This document shows, piece by piece, positions 34,165 to 43,620 of a stretch of DNA of 64,000 bases. The stretch is taken from positions 1 to 64,000 of the forward strand of contig NZ_LBMW01000002.1 in NCBI RefSeq assembly GCF_026168105.1, written 5' to 3'. A program made the translations under genes and the position numbers. The stretch's first letter is position 1; every line of letters starts with the position of its first letter. The notes under the pieces are model-generated. The model was not told the DNA's origin. It saw nothing but the letters and a program-made list of their open reading frames with translations, and did no database searches. The DNA comes from Streptomyces hygroscopicus (lineage in GTDB: Bacteria > Actinomycetota > Actinomycetes > Streptomycetales > Streptomycetaceae).

Positions 34165-35682
34165 GTGACGCCTGAATCCCACTCCCTGACCGGCACGGAC
34201 CTCACCGCCATGAACCTCGCCGGTACCCACGACCCGGCTCCCGTCCCGCCGCCCGGCTGCCCGGCCCACGGCCGCGGCCCCGGCGGGGTGCACCGGCTGT
34301 ACGGTCCCGAGGCGGAGGACCGGGAAGCCCTGTACGAGAAGATGCGTGCCGAACACGGGGCCGTGGCCCCCGCGCTGCTCCACGACGACGTGCCGATCTG
34401 GGTGGTGCTCGGTCACAGCGAGAACCTGCACATGGTGCGTTCCCCCGCGCACTTCACCCGGGACAGCCGCATCTGGGCCCCGCTGCTGTCCGGCGAGATC
34501 CAGCCCGACCACCCGCTGACGCCGCACTTCGCCTGGCAGCCCATCTGCTCGTACGCCGAGGGCGACGAGCACCTGCGACTGCGCGGCGCGGTCACCGGCG
34601 CCATCTCGACCATCGACTACCGAGGTCTGCGCCGGTACATCAACCGGGCGACGCAGGCCCTCGTCAACCGGTTCTGCGAGGAGGGCCAGGCCGATCTGGT
34701 CGGCCAGTTCGCAGACCACCTGCCGATGGCGGTGATGTGCGAGGTCCTCGGCATGCCCGACGAGTACAACGACCGGATCGTGCACGCGGCCCGGGACATG
34801 CTCAAGGGCACCGAGACCGCGATCGCCAGCAACCAGTACATCGTGGACGCCCTGACCCGGCTCACCGCGTCCCGCCGGTCCCAACCCGAGGACGATTTCA
34901 CCAGCCACCTCATCAAGCACCCGGCCGGGCTCACCGATGACGAGATCAGGGAGCATCTGCGGCTGGTCCTGATCGCGGCCTACGAGGCGACCGCCAATCT
35001 GCTCGCCAATGTGCTGCGCGTGGTGCTCACCGATCCGCGCTTCCGGGCCCAGCTCAACGGTGGGCAGATGACGGTGCCCGAGGCGGTCGAGCAGTCCCTG
35101 TGGGACGAGCCGCCCTTCAGCAGCATCCTCGGCTACTTCGCCAAGCAGGACACGGAGCTCGGCGGTCGGCGCATCCGCAAGGGCGACGGCCTGCTGCTGG
35201 GCATCGCGCCCGGCAACGTCGACCCCCGGGTGCGGCCCGACCTGTCCGCCAGCATGCAGGGAAACCGGTCCCACCTCGCCTTCGGCGGCGGCCCGCACGA
35301 GTGCCCCGGGCAGGACATCGGCCGCGCGATCGCCGACACCGGCATCGACGCGCTGCTGATGCGCCTGCCGGACATCGAACTCGACTGTGCGGAGGGCGAA
35401 CTGCGCTGGACGGGGTCCATCGCCTCAAGGCATCTGGTGGAGCTGCCGGTGCGGTTCGAGCCGAGGCCACCGCAGGACGTGACCCAGCAGCCGGCCCTGG
35501 GCCCGATGCCGCAGCAGCGCCCCGGGTGGCTGATCACGACGCACGGGGCCGCGGACCCGGCGGCTGCCCCGGCCGCTCCGACGCAGCCGGCCGCCCGTCC
35601 GGCACCGTTCGAGCGGGCCGCCGAGCCCCGCCGCCGTCCGGGTCTTTGGCGGCGGGTGGTGCGGTGGTGGCGCGGTGAGTGA
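34165..35682 (+). CDS. rarE: Cytochrome P450 of the CYP157 type, RarE
   Basis: P450 of 505 residues closing the conservon. Heme motif FGGGPHECPG with ligand Cys380 and an I-helix LIAAYEATANL are present. The K-helix reads EQSLW at residues 309-313 where nearly all P450s have ExxR; this replacement is the known peculiarity of the CYP157 family, so catalysis is questionable although heme should still bind. GTG 34165 is preferred (GGAG 9 nt upstream); ATG 34210 is an alternative. The C-terminal 75 residues are Pro/Ala-rich with an Arg/Trp-rich end (RRRPGLWRRVVRWWRGE) that may touch the membrane. Confidence 0.93.
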   Translation: MTPESHSLTGTDLTAMNLAGTHDPAPVPPPGCPAHGRGPGGVHRLYGPEAEDREALYEKMRAEHGAVAPALLHDDVPIWVVLGHSENLHMVRSPAHFTRDSRIWAPLLSGEIQPDHPLTPHFAWQPICSYAEGDEHLRLRGAVTGAISTIDYRGLRRYINRATQALVNRFCEEGQADLVGQFADHLPMAVMCEVLGMPDEYNDRIVHAARDMLKGTETAIASNQYIVDALTRLTASRRSQPEDDFTSHLIKHPAGLTDDEIREHLRLVLIAAYEATANLLANVLRVVLTDPRFRAQLNGGQMTVPEAVEQSLWDEPPFSSILGYFAKQDTELGGRRIRKGDGLLLGIAPGNVDPRVRPDLSASMQGNRSHLAFGGGPHECPGQDIGRAIADTGIDALLMRLPDIELDCAEGELRWTGSIASRHLVELPVRFEPRPPQDVTQQPALGPMPQQRPGWLITTHGAADPAAAPAAPTQPAARPAPFERAAEPRRRPGLWRRVVRWWRGE

Positions 35683-35734
35683 GCCGCCGGCGCGGTCTGA
35701 CCGTTCCCGCCGGGCGCGCACCGGTCGGACACGC

Positions 35735-36676
35735 TCAGGGTGACCAGTCGTCGTACGACGACCACGACCGGAGCTCCCGCCCGCTCACGAAACGGTGTGC
35801 GCGACCCGTGACCGGATCGGTGAACTCCAGTACCCGCGCCAGCAGTTGGAGCGGGCGCCGGAAGTCGCCGGCCGGCACGGGGGCGGTCACCACCGGGTAG
35901 AGCGGATCGCCGAGGATCGGTAGTCCCAACGTCGCCATGTGCACGCGCAGTTGATGCGTCTGCCCGGTGCGCGGAAACAGTCGGTAGCGGCCACGCCCGG
36001 CGCGGTGCTCCAGCAGCTCGATGCGGCTGACTGCGTTGGGCTCGCCGGGAACCTCCCGGGCGGCCATGACCCCGCGTTCCTTCACGATCCGGCTGTGCAC
36101 GGTGGTGGGCAGGGCCACCTCGGGGTCGTACGGGGCGACGGCCTCGTACTCCTTGCCGACCCGTCTGTCGCGGAACAGCGACTGGTACGTCCCGCGCTCC
36201 TCGGGCCGCACCGTGAACAGCACGAGCCCGGCGGTGAGCCGGTCCAGCCGGTGTGCGGCGGTCAGCGTCGGGATGCCCAGGTCGCGCCGGAGCCGCGCGA
36301 GGGCCGTCTCGGCGACATGGCTGCCGCGCGGGGTGGTGGCGAGGAAGTGCGGCTTGTCGGCGACGACGATGTGCTCGTCTCGGTGGACCACCTCGACCGG
36401 GTAGGGCACGCGCACCTCGTCGGGCAGGGCGCGGTGGAACCACACGTACATGCCCGGTACGTACGGCGCGTCACGCGTGACGGGCCGCCCGTCCGCCCCG
36501 ACGACCAGCCCCGCCTCGAGCATCCCGTCGATCGTCCCGTCCCCGGCCGCGAGCCGTGCCACGAGATGGTCCCGCACGGTCGCCCACCCCTCCCCGAACG
36601 GCAACCGCACCCGCACGGGGTCGACCCCGTCGCGCTGGGGGAGGGGAGGGGGCGGGATCCGGGTCTTGCGTCGCAT
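35735..36676 (-). CDS. RluA-family RNA pseudouridine synthase
   Basis: Pseudouridine synthase of 313 residues with HRLDRLTAGLVLFT, where the Asp is the catalytic nucleophile. Also seen are VVADKPHFLATTP, GKEYEAV, and TGQTHQLRVHMATLGLPILGDPLYP. No clear S4 domain is visible, but a 90-residue N-terminal head with GWATVRDHLVARL precedes the core. It modifies rRNA or tRNA; the target is not predictable. ATG 36676 is chosen over TTG 36685. It is convergent with the conservon. Confidence 0.9.
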   Translation of the reverse strand: MRRKTRIPPPPLPQRDGVDPVRVRLPFGEGWATVRDHLVARLAAGDGTIDGMLEAGLVVGADGRPVTRDAPYVPGMYVWFHRALPDEVRVPYPVEVVHRDEHIVVADKPHFLATTPRGSHVAETALARLRRDLGIPTLTAAHRLDRLTAGLVLFTVRPEERGTYQSLFRDRRVGKEYEAVAPYDPEVALPTTVHSRIVKERGVMAAREVPGEPNAVSRIELLEHRAGRGRYRLFPRTGQTHQLRVHMATLGLPILGDPLYPVVTAPVPAGDFRRPLQLLARVLEFTDPVTGRAHRFVSGRELRSWSSYDDWSP

Positions 36677-36737
36677 CACGGCCAAGCGTACGAGGTGCGG
36701 TGACCGCCGCGGGCCCGGAGCGCAACGGCTTCGGCAG

Positions 36738-37100
36738 TCAGGACCCCGTGCCGGACTGCTCCCGGTAGAAGGTGATCAGGGTGGCGGTGCCGTCCTTGTC
36801 GACGATCCGGATCGTCGGCTCGGCGATGTCGCTCGGGGCGACGTCGATCTCCCTGGGGTTCTGCACCATGTGCCGCAGGACGACCGGGTAGCGCGACGAC
36901 TGCCCGCCGACGGCGACGACCACCACGTCGTCCTTGGGGTCGTAGGCCTCGTAGGCGAAGGGCAGTCGCTCGGCCTCGTGCTGGTGCCCGATCTCGGGGT
37001 CCAGTATCTCGATGGTGACGAGTTCCCCCTCGTGTTCCTGGGTGATCTCGTCGAGGGCGGTCTGCCAGGTCCTCCGGTCGAGCGTTCCGGTGTCGGCCAT
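36738..37100 (-). CDS. DUF5335-type conserved protein
   Basis: Protein of 120 residues, MADTGTLDRRTWQTALDEITQEHEGELVTIEILDPEIGHQHEAERLPF and so on. I associate this with the actinobacterial DUF5335 family; function unknown. It is acidic, compact and has no signal peptide or membrane span. ATG 37100 has GGAGGGAGACC upstream; longer frames add a basic low-complexity head. It is divergent from the PadR gene with 266 bp between. Confidence 0.75.
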   Translation of the reverse strand: MADTGTLDRRTWQTALDEITQEHEGELVTIEILDPEIGHQHEAERLPFAYEAYDPKDDVVVVAVGGQSSRYPVVLRHMVQNPREIDVAPSDIAEPTIRIVDKDGTATLITFYREQSGTGS

Positions 37101-37266
37101 CGTCGGGTCTCCCTCCGGTGGTGCGGATCGGTTCTCCCTACGACGTTCGTCGCAGCCCTCGCCGGCCGCCTCGGCCCGGTAGGTCGAGCGGCGCGGCCGT
37201 GCTTGACCCACCGGGACGAACCGGTCGGACACCGGCCCCGTCAGTGGGCTGGGCTCTTGCGAGACC

Positions 37267-37321
37267 TCGCGGGACGCGATACATCGTGTCTATTGCGGGC
37301 TTCGCGTCAACGCGATATGTT
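37267..37321 (+). promoter_or_regulatory. PadR promoter with twin palindromic operators
   Basis: Candidate sigma-70-type promoter TTGCGG (37293-37298), 17-bp spacer, TATGTT (37316-37321). Two palindromes with the same arms flank and fill it: TCGCG-GGA-CGCGA at 37267-37279, and TCGCG-TCAA-CGCGA at 37302-37315, which lies wholly in the spacer and abuts the -10. Both continue as ATA. They are 35 bp apart. This arrangement predicts repression by a dimeric regulator, most simply the PadR protein encoded 46 bp downstream. Confidence 0.6.
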
Positions 37322-37366
37322 CGTTCACGGATATTCGGTGACGGAGTGTGGAGCGAGGTGCACGCC

Positions 37367-38017
37367 ATGGCGACGAAGCGTCGGAAGCTGGGCAACCCGC
37401 TGGCGCTCGCGGTCATGGTGCTGCTCACCGAGAAGCCGATGCATCCGTACGAGATCGCCCAGACCCTGCGCCGTCGCGGCAAGGACGCCAGCCTGAAGAT
37501 CAACTACGGCTCCCTGTACACCGTCGTCCAGAACCTGGAGAAGCACGGCTTCGTCGAGGTCGCCGAGGTGCAGCGGCAGGGCAACCGCCCCGAGCGCACG
37601 CTCTACGGCATCACGGACGCAGGGCGGGTGGAGGCCATGGAGTGGCTGTCCGACCTGCTCGCCGTCCCGGTGCAGGAGTACCCCGTCTTCGAGGCGGCGC
37701 TCTCCCTGCTGGGCATGCTTCACCCCGACGAGGTGGCCCGTCTGCTGGGGGAGCGGCTCGACACCCTCGAGGTGCGGGCCGCGAGCCTGCGCGGCGGCCT
37801 GGAGAAGCTCTCCGAGGCCCTTCCGCGGCTCTTCCTGATCGAGTCCGAGTACAAGCTGCACATGATCGAGGCGGAGGCCGCCTGGGTCCGCGGCTTCCTC
37901 GCGGAGATCACGGCAGGCACGTTCCCCGGGGTCGAGGAGTGGCGGACGTTCAACGAGACGGGGGAGGTCCCTCAGGAGTACCGGAAGCTGCAGGGCGGCG
38001 ACTTCGACAGACCGTAG
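37367..38017 (+). CDS. PadR-family transcriptional regulator
   Basis: Regulator of 216 residues. Winged helix: LALAVMVLLTEKPMHPYEIAQTLRRRGKDASLKINYGSLYTVVQNLEKHGFVEV, with the GSLYTV recognition segment of PadR proteins. A long C-terminal helical region (Vir_Tif type) follows and mediates dimerisation. PadR proteins usually repress adjacent exporters and respond to the exported compound. Here a two-gene ABC exporter lies downstream. ATG 37367 has GCGAGGTG upstream. Confidence 0.93.
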   Translation: MATKRRKLGNPLALAVMVLLTEKPMHPYEIAQTLRRRGKDASLKINYGSLYTVVQNLEKHGFVEVAEVQRQGNRPERTLYGITDAGRVEAMEWLSDLLAVPVQEYPVFEAALSLLGMLHPDEVARLLGERLDTLEVRAASLRGGLEKLSEALPRLFLIESEYKLHMIEAEAAWVRGFLAEITAGTFPGVEEWRTFNETGEVPQEYRKLQGGDFDRP

Positions 38018-38032
38018 CCGCCGTAGAGAAGA

Positions 38033-38072
38033 GGACCCCGGCAGGGCTGTTGCAGCAGCCGGGCCGGGGTCC
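38033..38072 (+). terminator. Hairpin between PadR gene and ABC exporter
   Basis: 10-bp stem GGACCCCGGC (38033-38042) / GCCGGGGTCC (38063-38072) with a 20-nt apical part that can itself pair (GGCTG / CAGCAGCC). It may terminate or attenuate transcription into the exporter genes. Confidence 0.6.
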
Positions 38073-38245
38073 CCGACCCCGAGCTGAATCCGCCGTGAGG
38101 CACATCCAGGCGATCGAGGTGCGGCACACCCAGGATAGCCCGGCGCTCTTCACGCGGATCAGTCGTCATCCGCTCGTCCGGAGGGCGGCGCCGTCCGCAT
38201 ACCGCGGACCCGCCGTCGTCCGCTGTCCACAGGAGAGCAGTCGTC

Positions 38246-39255
<1,010 letters not shown>

Positions 39256-39259
<4 letters not shown>

Positions 39260-40032
39260 GCACCGCCGTCTCCCAGACCTGGTACATGACTCAGCGTCAG
39301 CTCATGGTGTTCGCGCGCCAGCCCGCCTACGCGGTCGTCACCCTGATCCAGCCGGTGATCTGGCTTTTCCTCTTCGGCAGTCTCTTCAGGAAGGTCGTCG
39401 AACTGGGCGGCTTCGGCACGACGTCCTACTTGGACTACCTCGTGCCGGGCGTGGTCGTGATGAGCGCCCTCAGCTCCAACATGTGGGCGGGGATGAGTAC
39501 GCTCGACGAGATCCAGCGGGGCACGCTCAACCGCTTCCTGACCACCCCGGTCAGCCGGGCCGCGCTGATGAACGGCAACGTCGTCCACAACGCCCTCACC
39601 ACGGCCCTGCAGTCGGTGATCATCGTGCTGCTCGGACTGCTGGGCGGCGCGGACTACCCCGGCGGGGCCGCGGGCGTCACGATACTGATCATCGCCGCGG
39701 TGCTGCTCGGCACCGTCTTCGGGGCGCTGTCCAATGCGCTGGGCATGCTGGTACGGGAGCGGGAGTCGATCATCGGGATCAACACCTTCCTGCTGCTCCC
39801 GCTCACCTTCCTGTCCTCGGCGTTCATGGCAACGTCGCAGATGCCCTCGTGGATGCGGCACATCGCCGACTTCAATCCGCTCAACTGGGCGATGGTGGCG
39901 GGCCGTTCGGCGATGTCCGAGCATCCCGACTGGGGTGTGGTGGCCGGCCGGGGCGGAGCGCTGCTGGTGCTGGCGGTCGTCGCGGTATGGCTGTCGATCC
40001 GGACGTTCCGGTCGTACCAGCGATCGGTGTGA
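39256..40032 (+). CDS. ABC-2 type permease, DrrB-like
   Basis: Membrane protein of 258 residues with six hydrophobic spans. Typical pieces are PVIWLFLFGSLFRKVVELGGFG, SYLDYLVPGVVVMSALSSNMWAGMS, RFLTTPVSRAALMNGNVVHNA and FLSSAFMATSQMPSWMRHIADFNPLNWAMVAGR, the ABC-2 family pattern. It pairs with the upstream ATPase (4-nt overlap). A perfect terminator follows. Confidence 0.94.
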
Positions 40033-40043
40033 GCACGGCACGA

Positions 40044-40078
40044 GGAAGCGGCGGCACCTCGAGGGTGCCGCCGCTTCC
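40044..40078. terminator. Bidirectional terminator between exporter and siderophore-interacting gene
   Basis: Perfect 15-bp stem GGAAGCGGCGGCACC / GGTGCCGCCGCTTCC with a TCGAG loop, between convergent genes. It overlaps no stop codon. Confidence 0.9.
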
Positions 40079-40084
40079 CGTGTC

Positions 40085-40927
40085 CTACGCGGCGGACGCG
40101 CCTTCCTGCTCCGCCTCGATGCGCGCGTTCCACTCACGCTTCGACGCCTGCCAGCCGTCCTCGTTGTGCCCGAGACGCCAGTAGCCGGAGATCGAGAGGT
40201 TCTCGCGCGGAATCTGGCGCTCGACGCGCAGCAGCCGGCGCAGCTCCTTCACAAAGGCGGCCTCGCCGTGCACGAACGCGTGCACCCGGCCCTCGGGGAA
40301 GTCCAGCGTCCGCACCGCCTCGAGCAGCGCCGCACCGACCGGCCGGTCCCCGCGGTGCAGCCAGACCACGTTCACATCGGAGTCGATCTTCTGCTCCTCC
40401 TCGGGCCCGGGCACCTCCACGAAGGCGCGGGCCTCGGCGCTGTCGGGCAGTGCCTCCAAGGCGGCCGCGATCGCGGGCAGTGCGCTCTCGTCCCCCGCGA
40501 GCAGATGCCAGTCGGCGCTCGCGTCCGGGGCATAGGCGCCACCGGGGCCCATGAAGCGCACGGTCTCGCCCGGCCGGACACGCACCGCCCACGGTCCGGC
40601 GAGGCCCTCGTCGCCGTGGATCACGAAGTCCAGGGTCAGCTCGCGGTGTTCGGGATCCCAGGCGCGCACGGTGTACGTCCGCGTCACCGGCCACTGGTCG
40701 CGCGGGAACTCCTCGCGGATCCGCTGCAAGTCGAAGGGTTCCGGGTAGGTGACGCCCTCGGCCGGAAAGAGCAGCTTCACATAATGGTCGGTGCAGGTGC
40801 CCGCAGCGAAGTCGGCCAGACCCTCACCGCCCAGCACCACACGCTGCATGTGCGGAGTCAGCCGCTCCGTGCGGATGACCTGCGCGGAATGCGCCTTGCG
40901 GGCCCTGCCTGCCGGGCGCTCTGACAT
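40085..40927 (-). CDS. Siderophore-interacting protein (ferric-siderophore reductase)
   Basis: FAD-binding SIP-family protein of 280 residues. The N-terminal FAD barrel shows VKLLFPAEG and WPVTRTYTVRAWDPEHRELTLDFVIHGDEGLAGPWA, and the C-terminal NAD(P)H-like domain shows WHLLAGDESALPAIAAAL, VVWLHRG, and ISGYWRLGHNEDGWQASKREW. It reduces ferric iron bound to siderophores in the cytoplasm. ATG 40927 has GGGAGGCGGTT upstream. An iron-box palindrome lies 21 bp before the start, so it should be induced by iron starvation. No siderophore synthesis genes are nearby. Confidence 0.95.
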   Translation of the reverse strand: MSERPAGRARKAHSAQVIRTERLTPHMQRVVLGGEGLADFAAGTCTDHYVKLLFPAEGVTYPEPFDLQRIREEFPRDQWPVTRTYTVRAWDPEHRELTLDFVIHGDEGLAGPWAVRVRPGETVRFMGPGGAYAPDASADWHLLAGDESALPAIAAALEALPDSAEARAFVEVPGPEEEQKIDSDVNVVWLHRGDRPVGAALLEAVRTLDFPEGRVHAFVHGEAAFVKELRRLLRVERQIPRENLSISGYWRLGHNEDGWQASKREWNARIEAEQEGASAA

Positions 40928-40948
40928 AACCGCCTCCCAGTTCCCATG

Positions 40949-40964
40949 CTTAGGTTTACCTAAG
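40949..40964 (-). promoter_or_regulatory. Iron box for a DmdR/DtxR-type repressor
   Basis: Perfect palindrome CTTAGGT-TT-ACCTAAG upstream of the siderophore-interacting gene, followed by GTTAGC and CCTAAC half-site-like elements at 40964-40979. The TTAGGT/ACCTAA arms are those of streptomycete iron boxes. Confidence 0.7.
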
Positions 40965-41053
40965 TTAGCACCTCCTAACAGTTAACACCCATCCCATGAG
41001 GAGTTGAGGGTCACTCGTCGCCGGAGCGGTTTCGGCCTTGCGTCGGCAGACCG

Positions 41054-41986
41054 TCAGGCGCCGAGCGTGGTGATCAGTCGCTGCAGCGACCCGCCCAGCC
41101 CCCAGTGGGTCGCCAGCGCCTCCAGGGCGGCCGGGTCGCGCGGCGCGTGCGGCAGTGCGGTGTCGACCTGTGGCAGCGGTACGTCGTCGGCGACCCGTAC
41201 GACCCTGGCCGCGACGGCGACGTACGGCCGCGCCTCCTCGAGCCGTCTGCGCTGCGCCGGGGAAAGTTTCGCCTTCGGATCGTCGACCGCGGCCATGATC
41301 CCGGCCAGGTCCCCGAACTCGGCGAGCAGCTTCGCGGCCGTCTTCTCGCCGACGCCGGGTACGCCGGGCAGTCCGTCGCTCGGGTCGCCGCGCAGCAGTG
41401 CGAGATCCGCGTAACCCCTCCCGTCGACTCCGTACTTCTCGCGCAGGAACGCCTCGTCGGCGAACTGGAGCGTGCCCACGCCCTTGAGCGGATACAGCAC
41501 CCGGACCCGGCGCGCGTCGTCGACCAGCTGGTACAGGTCGCGATCGCCGGTGACGATGTCGACCGGGCCCACCGCGCGCGCCGTGAACGTGCCGATCACG
41601 TCGTCCGCCTCGTATCCCTCGACGCCCACGCGCGCGATGCCCAGCGCGTCCAGGACGTCCTCGATGACCGGGACCTGCGGGGAGAGCGTGTCCGGCACCT
41701 CCTCTTCGTCCGGGCCCGCCTCGTGCTCCTCGGCCACGCGGTGCGCCTTGTAGGAGGGGATCAGTTCGACGCGCCAGTGCGGGCGCCAGTCCGCGTCCAT
41801 GCAGGCGACCAGGTCGTCCGGGTGGTGGTCGCGGACCAGGCGGTCGATGAACTCGAGCAGCCCGCGCACGGCGTTCACGGGGGTGCCGTCCGGGGCCCGC
41901 ACGGAGTCCGGGACGCCGAAGTAGGCGCGGAAGTAGAGCGAGGCGGTGTCGAGAAGCATCAGGCGTCGGGTCACCTTCCGCATCAT
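41054..41986 (-). CDS. 5'-3' exonuclease (flap endonuclease/PolI N-domain type)
   Basis: Stand-alone 5' nuclease of about 310 residues. The family's metal-binding acidic residues appear in MLLDTASLYFRAYFGVP, LVACMDADWRPHWR, GYEADDVIGTF and VTGDRDLYQLV, followed by the helix-hairpin-helix DGLPGVPGVGEKTAAKLLAEFG. It processes flaps or RNA primers. The start is uncertain among GTG 41998, ATG 41986 and ATG 41983; 41986 has GGTGG at suitable distance. The gene is monocistronic and faces the SIP gene's promoter. Confidence 0.92.
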   Translation of the reverse strand: MMRKVTRRLMLLDTASLYFRAYFGVPDSVRAPDGTPVNAVRGLLEFIDRLVRDHHPDDLVACMDADWRPHWRVELIPSYKAHRVAEEHEAGPDEEEVPDTLSPQVPVIEDVLDALGIARVGVEGYEADDVIGTFTARAVGPVDIVTGDRDLYQLVDDARRVRVLYPLKGVGTLQFADEAFLREKYGVDGRGYADLALLRGDPSDGLPGVPGVGEKTAAKLLAEFGDLAGIMAAVDDPKAKLSPAQRRRLEEARPYVAVAARVVRVADDVPLPQVDTALPHAPRDPAALEALATHWGLGGSLQRLITTLGA

Positions 41987-42932
41987 GCCGTACGCCACCG
42001 ACAGCGATCCGCCGGTGCCGGGTGGCCCCCCTCATGCGGCACCGTGAACGCCTTGTGCAAGGCGGGCCGGGTGCGTTTGCCGGTGTGGACGCGGGTGGCG
42101 CATCCCGGAGCGAGATTTGTTGCAAGTTCCACATTTTGTTGGGCGGCTCGGAGGCGGTGCGCCTGAGCCAGGAAGGGGCCGGTCGCCGTCGTGCTCCGGT
42201 CGCCGCACTGGGCCTGCGGTGAGTACCGGCTCACCAAGCGCGCCTTTCCGCTACCCCCAACTCACAAGAGGGATCGAGAGCTTCAGGATGGAGAGGCCGA
42301 ACTGGGCAGCCTGGAGAGCGAGACGAGAACCGGCCGGGGCCAGGAAGGGGCCCCAGGTGCTCCGTGGCTCACGCGGAAAGGGGAAACGGCGGCGCGGATG
42401 ACGCCGCAGTAATCCGCGGGCGGGCCGCACTCCGTACTGGCGTACGGGAAGGATCCGGACAACCCGATCGGGCGCACGACCACGCCCGTCCCCACGCTCC
42501 GCCGACCGGGGGGTGCCGAACACCGTTTCGGCGCCTCGGGGCCCTTTTGTGCTGCTGCCGGGTGCAGCCGGCTCGCCTGCGCGCCCGTCCGCACCGCCCG
42601 ACCTGCACTCGAGGGCCCCCGTGGCCCCCGGCACCCCTCGCCCGATCGGGGTCACGCTCCGAGGCCGGTTTCCTGCCCCCTGGTCTGCCCCTTTCGTCAC
42701 ACCTGCGGGCGGCGTGCGCGGGGGAGGCGGGCGGCTCGTCCGGTGGCGCGAACCGTGGCCCTCACCACTCTTGTATATGACACCGATGTGACGGGCGCAT
42801 GAAACGGTTTGCCGAACATGCGTAGGGTGCAGACAACTCAACAGAAGCAGTGCACCGATGAACCATCGGAATGCGGCGGCACGCCCGCCGGGCAGGGCAG
42901 CGGACCGACGAGCGAGGGAGGGAGCCGGAGCG
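41987..42932. other. Gene-poor stretch of about 0.95 kb
   Basis: I find no ORF on either strand with convincing length, codon bias and ribosome site. Open frames here are Arg/Pro-rich and look like non-coding GC-rich sequence. A hairpin-like GTGCCGAA-CACCG-TTTCGGCGC lies near 42515, and TTGTATATGACA near 42774 is an AT-rich patch that could belong to the promoter of the following regulator. A small gene or sRNA could be hidden here. Confidence 0.4.
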
Positions 42933-43508
42933 ATGGGCGACCACAAAGAACAGCCCCTTCGGGTGGGCGCGGCCGTCCGGCGGCGGCGCCGGGCGCTGGA
43001 GCTCACCCTTGCCGTCGTCGCCGAGCGCAGCGGCCTGTCGGTCCCGTTCCTGAGCCAGGTCGAGAACGAGCGGGCGCGTCCCAGCCGGCCCTCCCTCGAG
43101 CGGATCGCCGACGCCCTCGGCACCACCGCCGTCGAACTGCTCGCGGCGGCCGACCCGGCGTGCAGCGTGGACGTCCTGCGCGCGGACGACGAGGCGGTAC
43201 CCCCCGGTCAGGCACGGGTGCGCCCTCTGGTCCGCGGTCACCATCAGCTGCATGCGATGGAGTTCATCGGGGATCACGACGAGGGACGCGAGTTCCAGCA
43301 CCGCAACGACGAGTTGATGTACATCGTCGACGGCGCCGTCGAGGTCGAGGCGGAGGGCCGGGCGCAGCGGCTCGGGCGCGGTGACACGCTGTATCTGAGC
43401 GGGGGAGTGCGCCACCGCTGGCGGGCCACCGAGCCGGACACCCGGGTGATCGTGGTCGCGGTCGCGGACCACATCGAGGCGGTCGAGGACCCCTCGGGCC
43501 GGCGCTGA
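42933..43508 (+). CDS. XRE-family regulator with cupin domain
   Basis: Two-domain regulator of 191 residues. The N-terminal helix-turn-helix reads VGAAVRRRRRALELTLAVVAERSGLSVPFLSQVENERARPSRPSLERIADALG. The C-terminal cupin 2 barrel has HDEGREFQHRNDELMYIVDGAVEVEAEGR and LGRGDTLYLSGGVRHRWRA, with His residues able to bind metal. Such SutR/PuuR-like proteins respond to small metabolites. ATG 42933 is chosen for its GGAGCCGGAG site; ATG 42858 is longer but weaker. Target unknown. Confidence 0.9.
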   Translation: MGDHKEQPLRVGAAVRRRRRALELTLAVVAERSGLSVPFLSQVENERARPSRPSLERIADALGTTAVELLAAADPACSVDVLRADDEAVPPGQARVRPLVRGHHQLHAMEFIGDHDEGREFQHRNDELMYIVDGAVEVEAEGRAQRLGRGDTLYLSGGVRHRWRATEPDTRVIVVAVADHIEAVEDPSGRR

Positions 43509-43515
43509 AGCTTTC

Positions 43516-43543
43516 GGGGCGTCCCTTCGGGGGCGTCCCTTCG
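43516..43543. repeat. 14-bp tandem duplication
   Basis: GGGGCGTCCCTTCG occurs at 43516-43529 and again at 43530-43543, just after the XRE-cupin stop. Each copy can fold on itself weakly. Confidence 0.8.
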
Positions 43544-43569
43544 GGTGCGGCGCGGGCATACTGATCGAC

Positions 43570-43620
43570 ATGACCGACAACTCCGGTCCCGCGACCGGCC
43601 CCTGGGAACGGCCGTCGTGA
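43570..43620 (+). CDS. Possible 16-residue leader peptide
   Basis: Short ORF MTDNSGPATGPWERPS whose TGA (43618-43620) overlaps the ATG of the next gene as TGATG. The arrangement suits translational coupling. It has no strong ribosome site, and codon evidence is too short to judge. Confidence 0.35.
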   Translation: MTDNSGPATGPWERPS

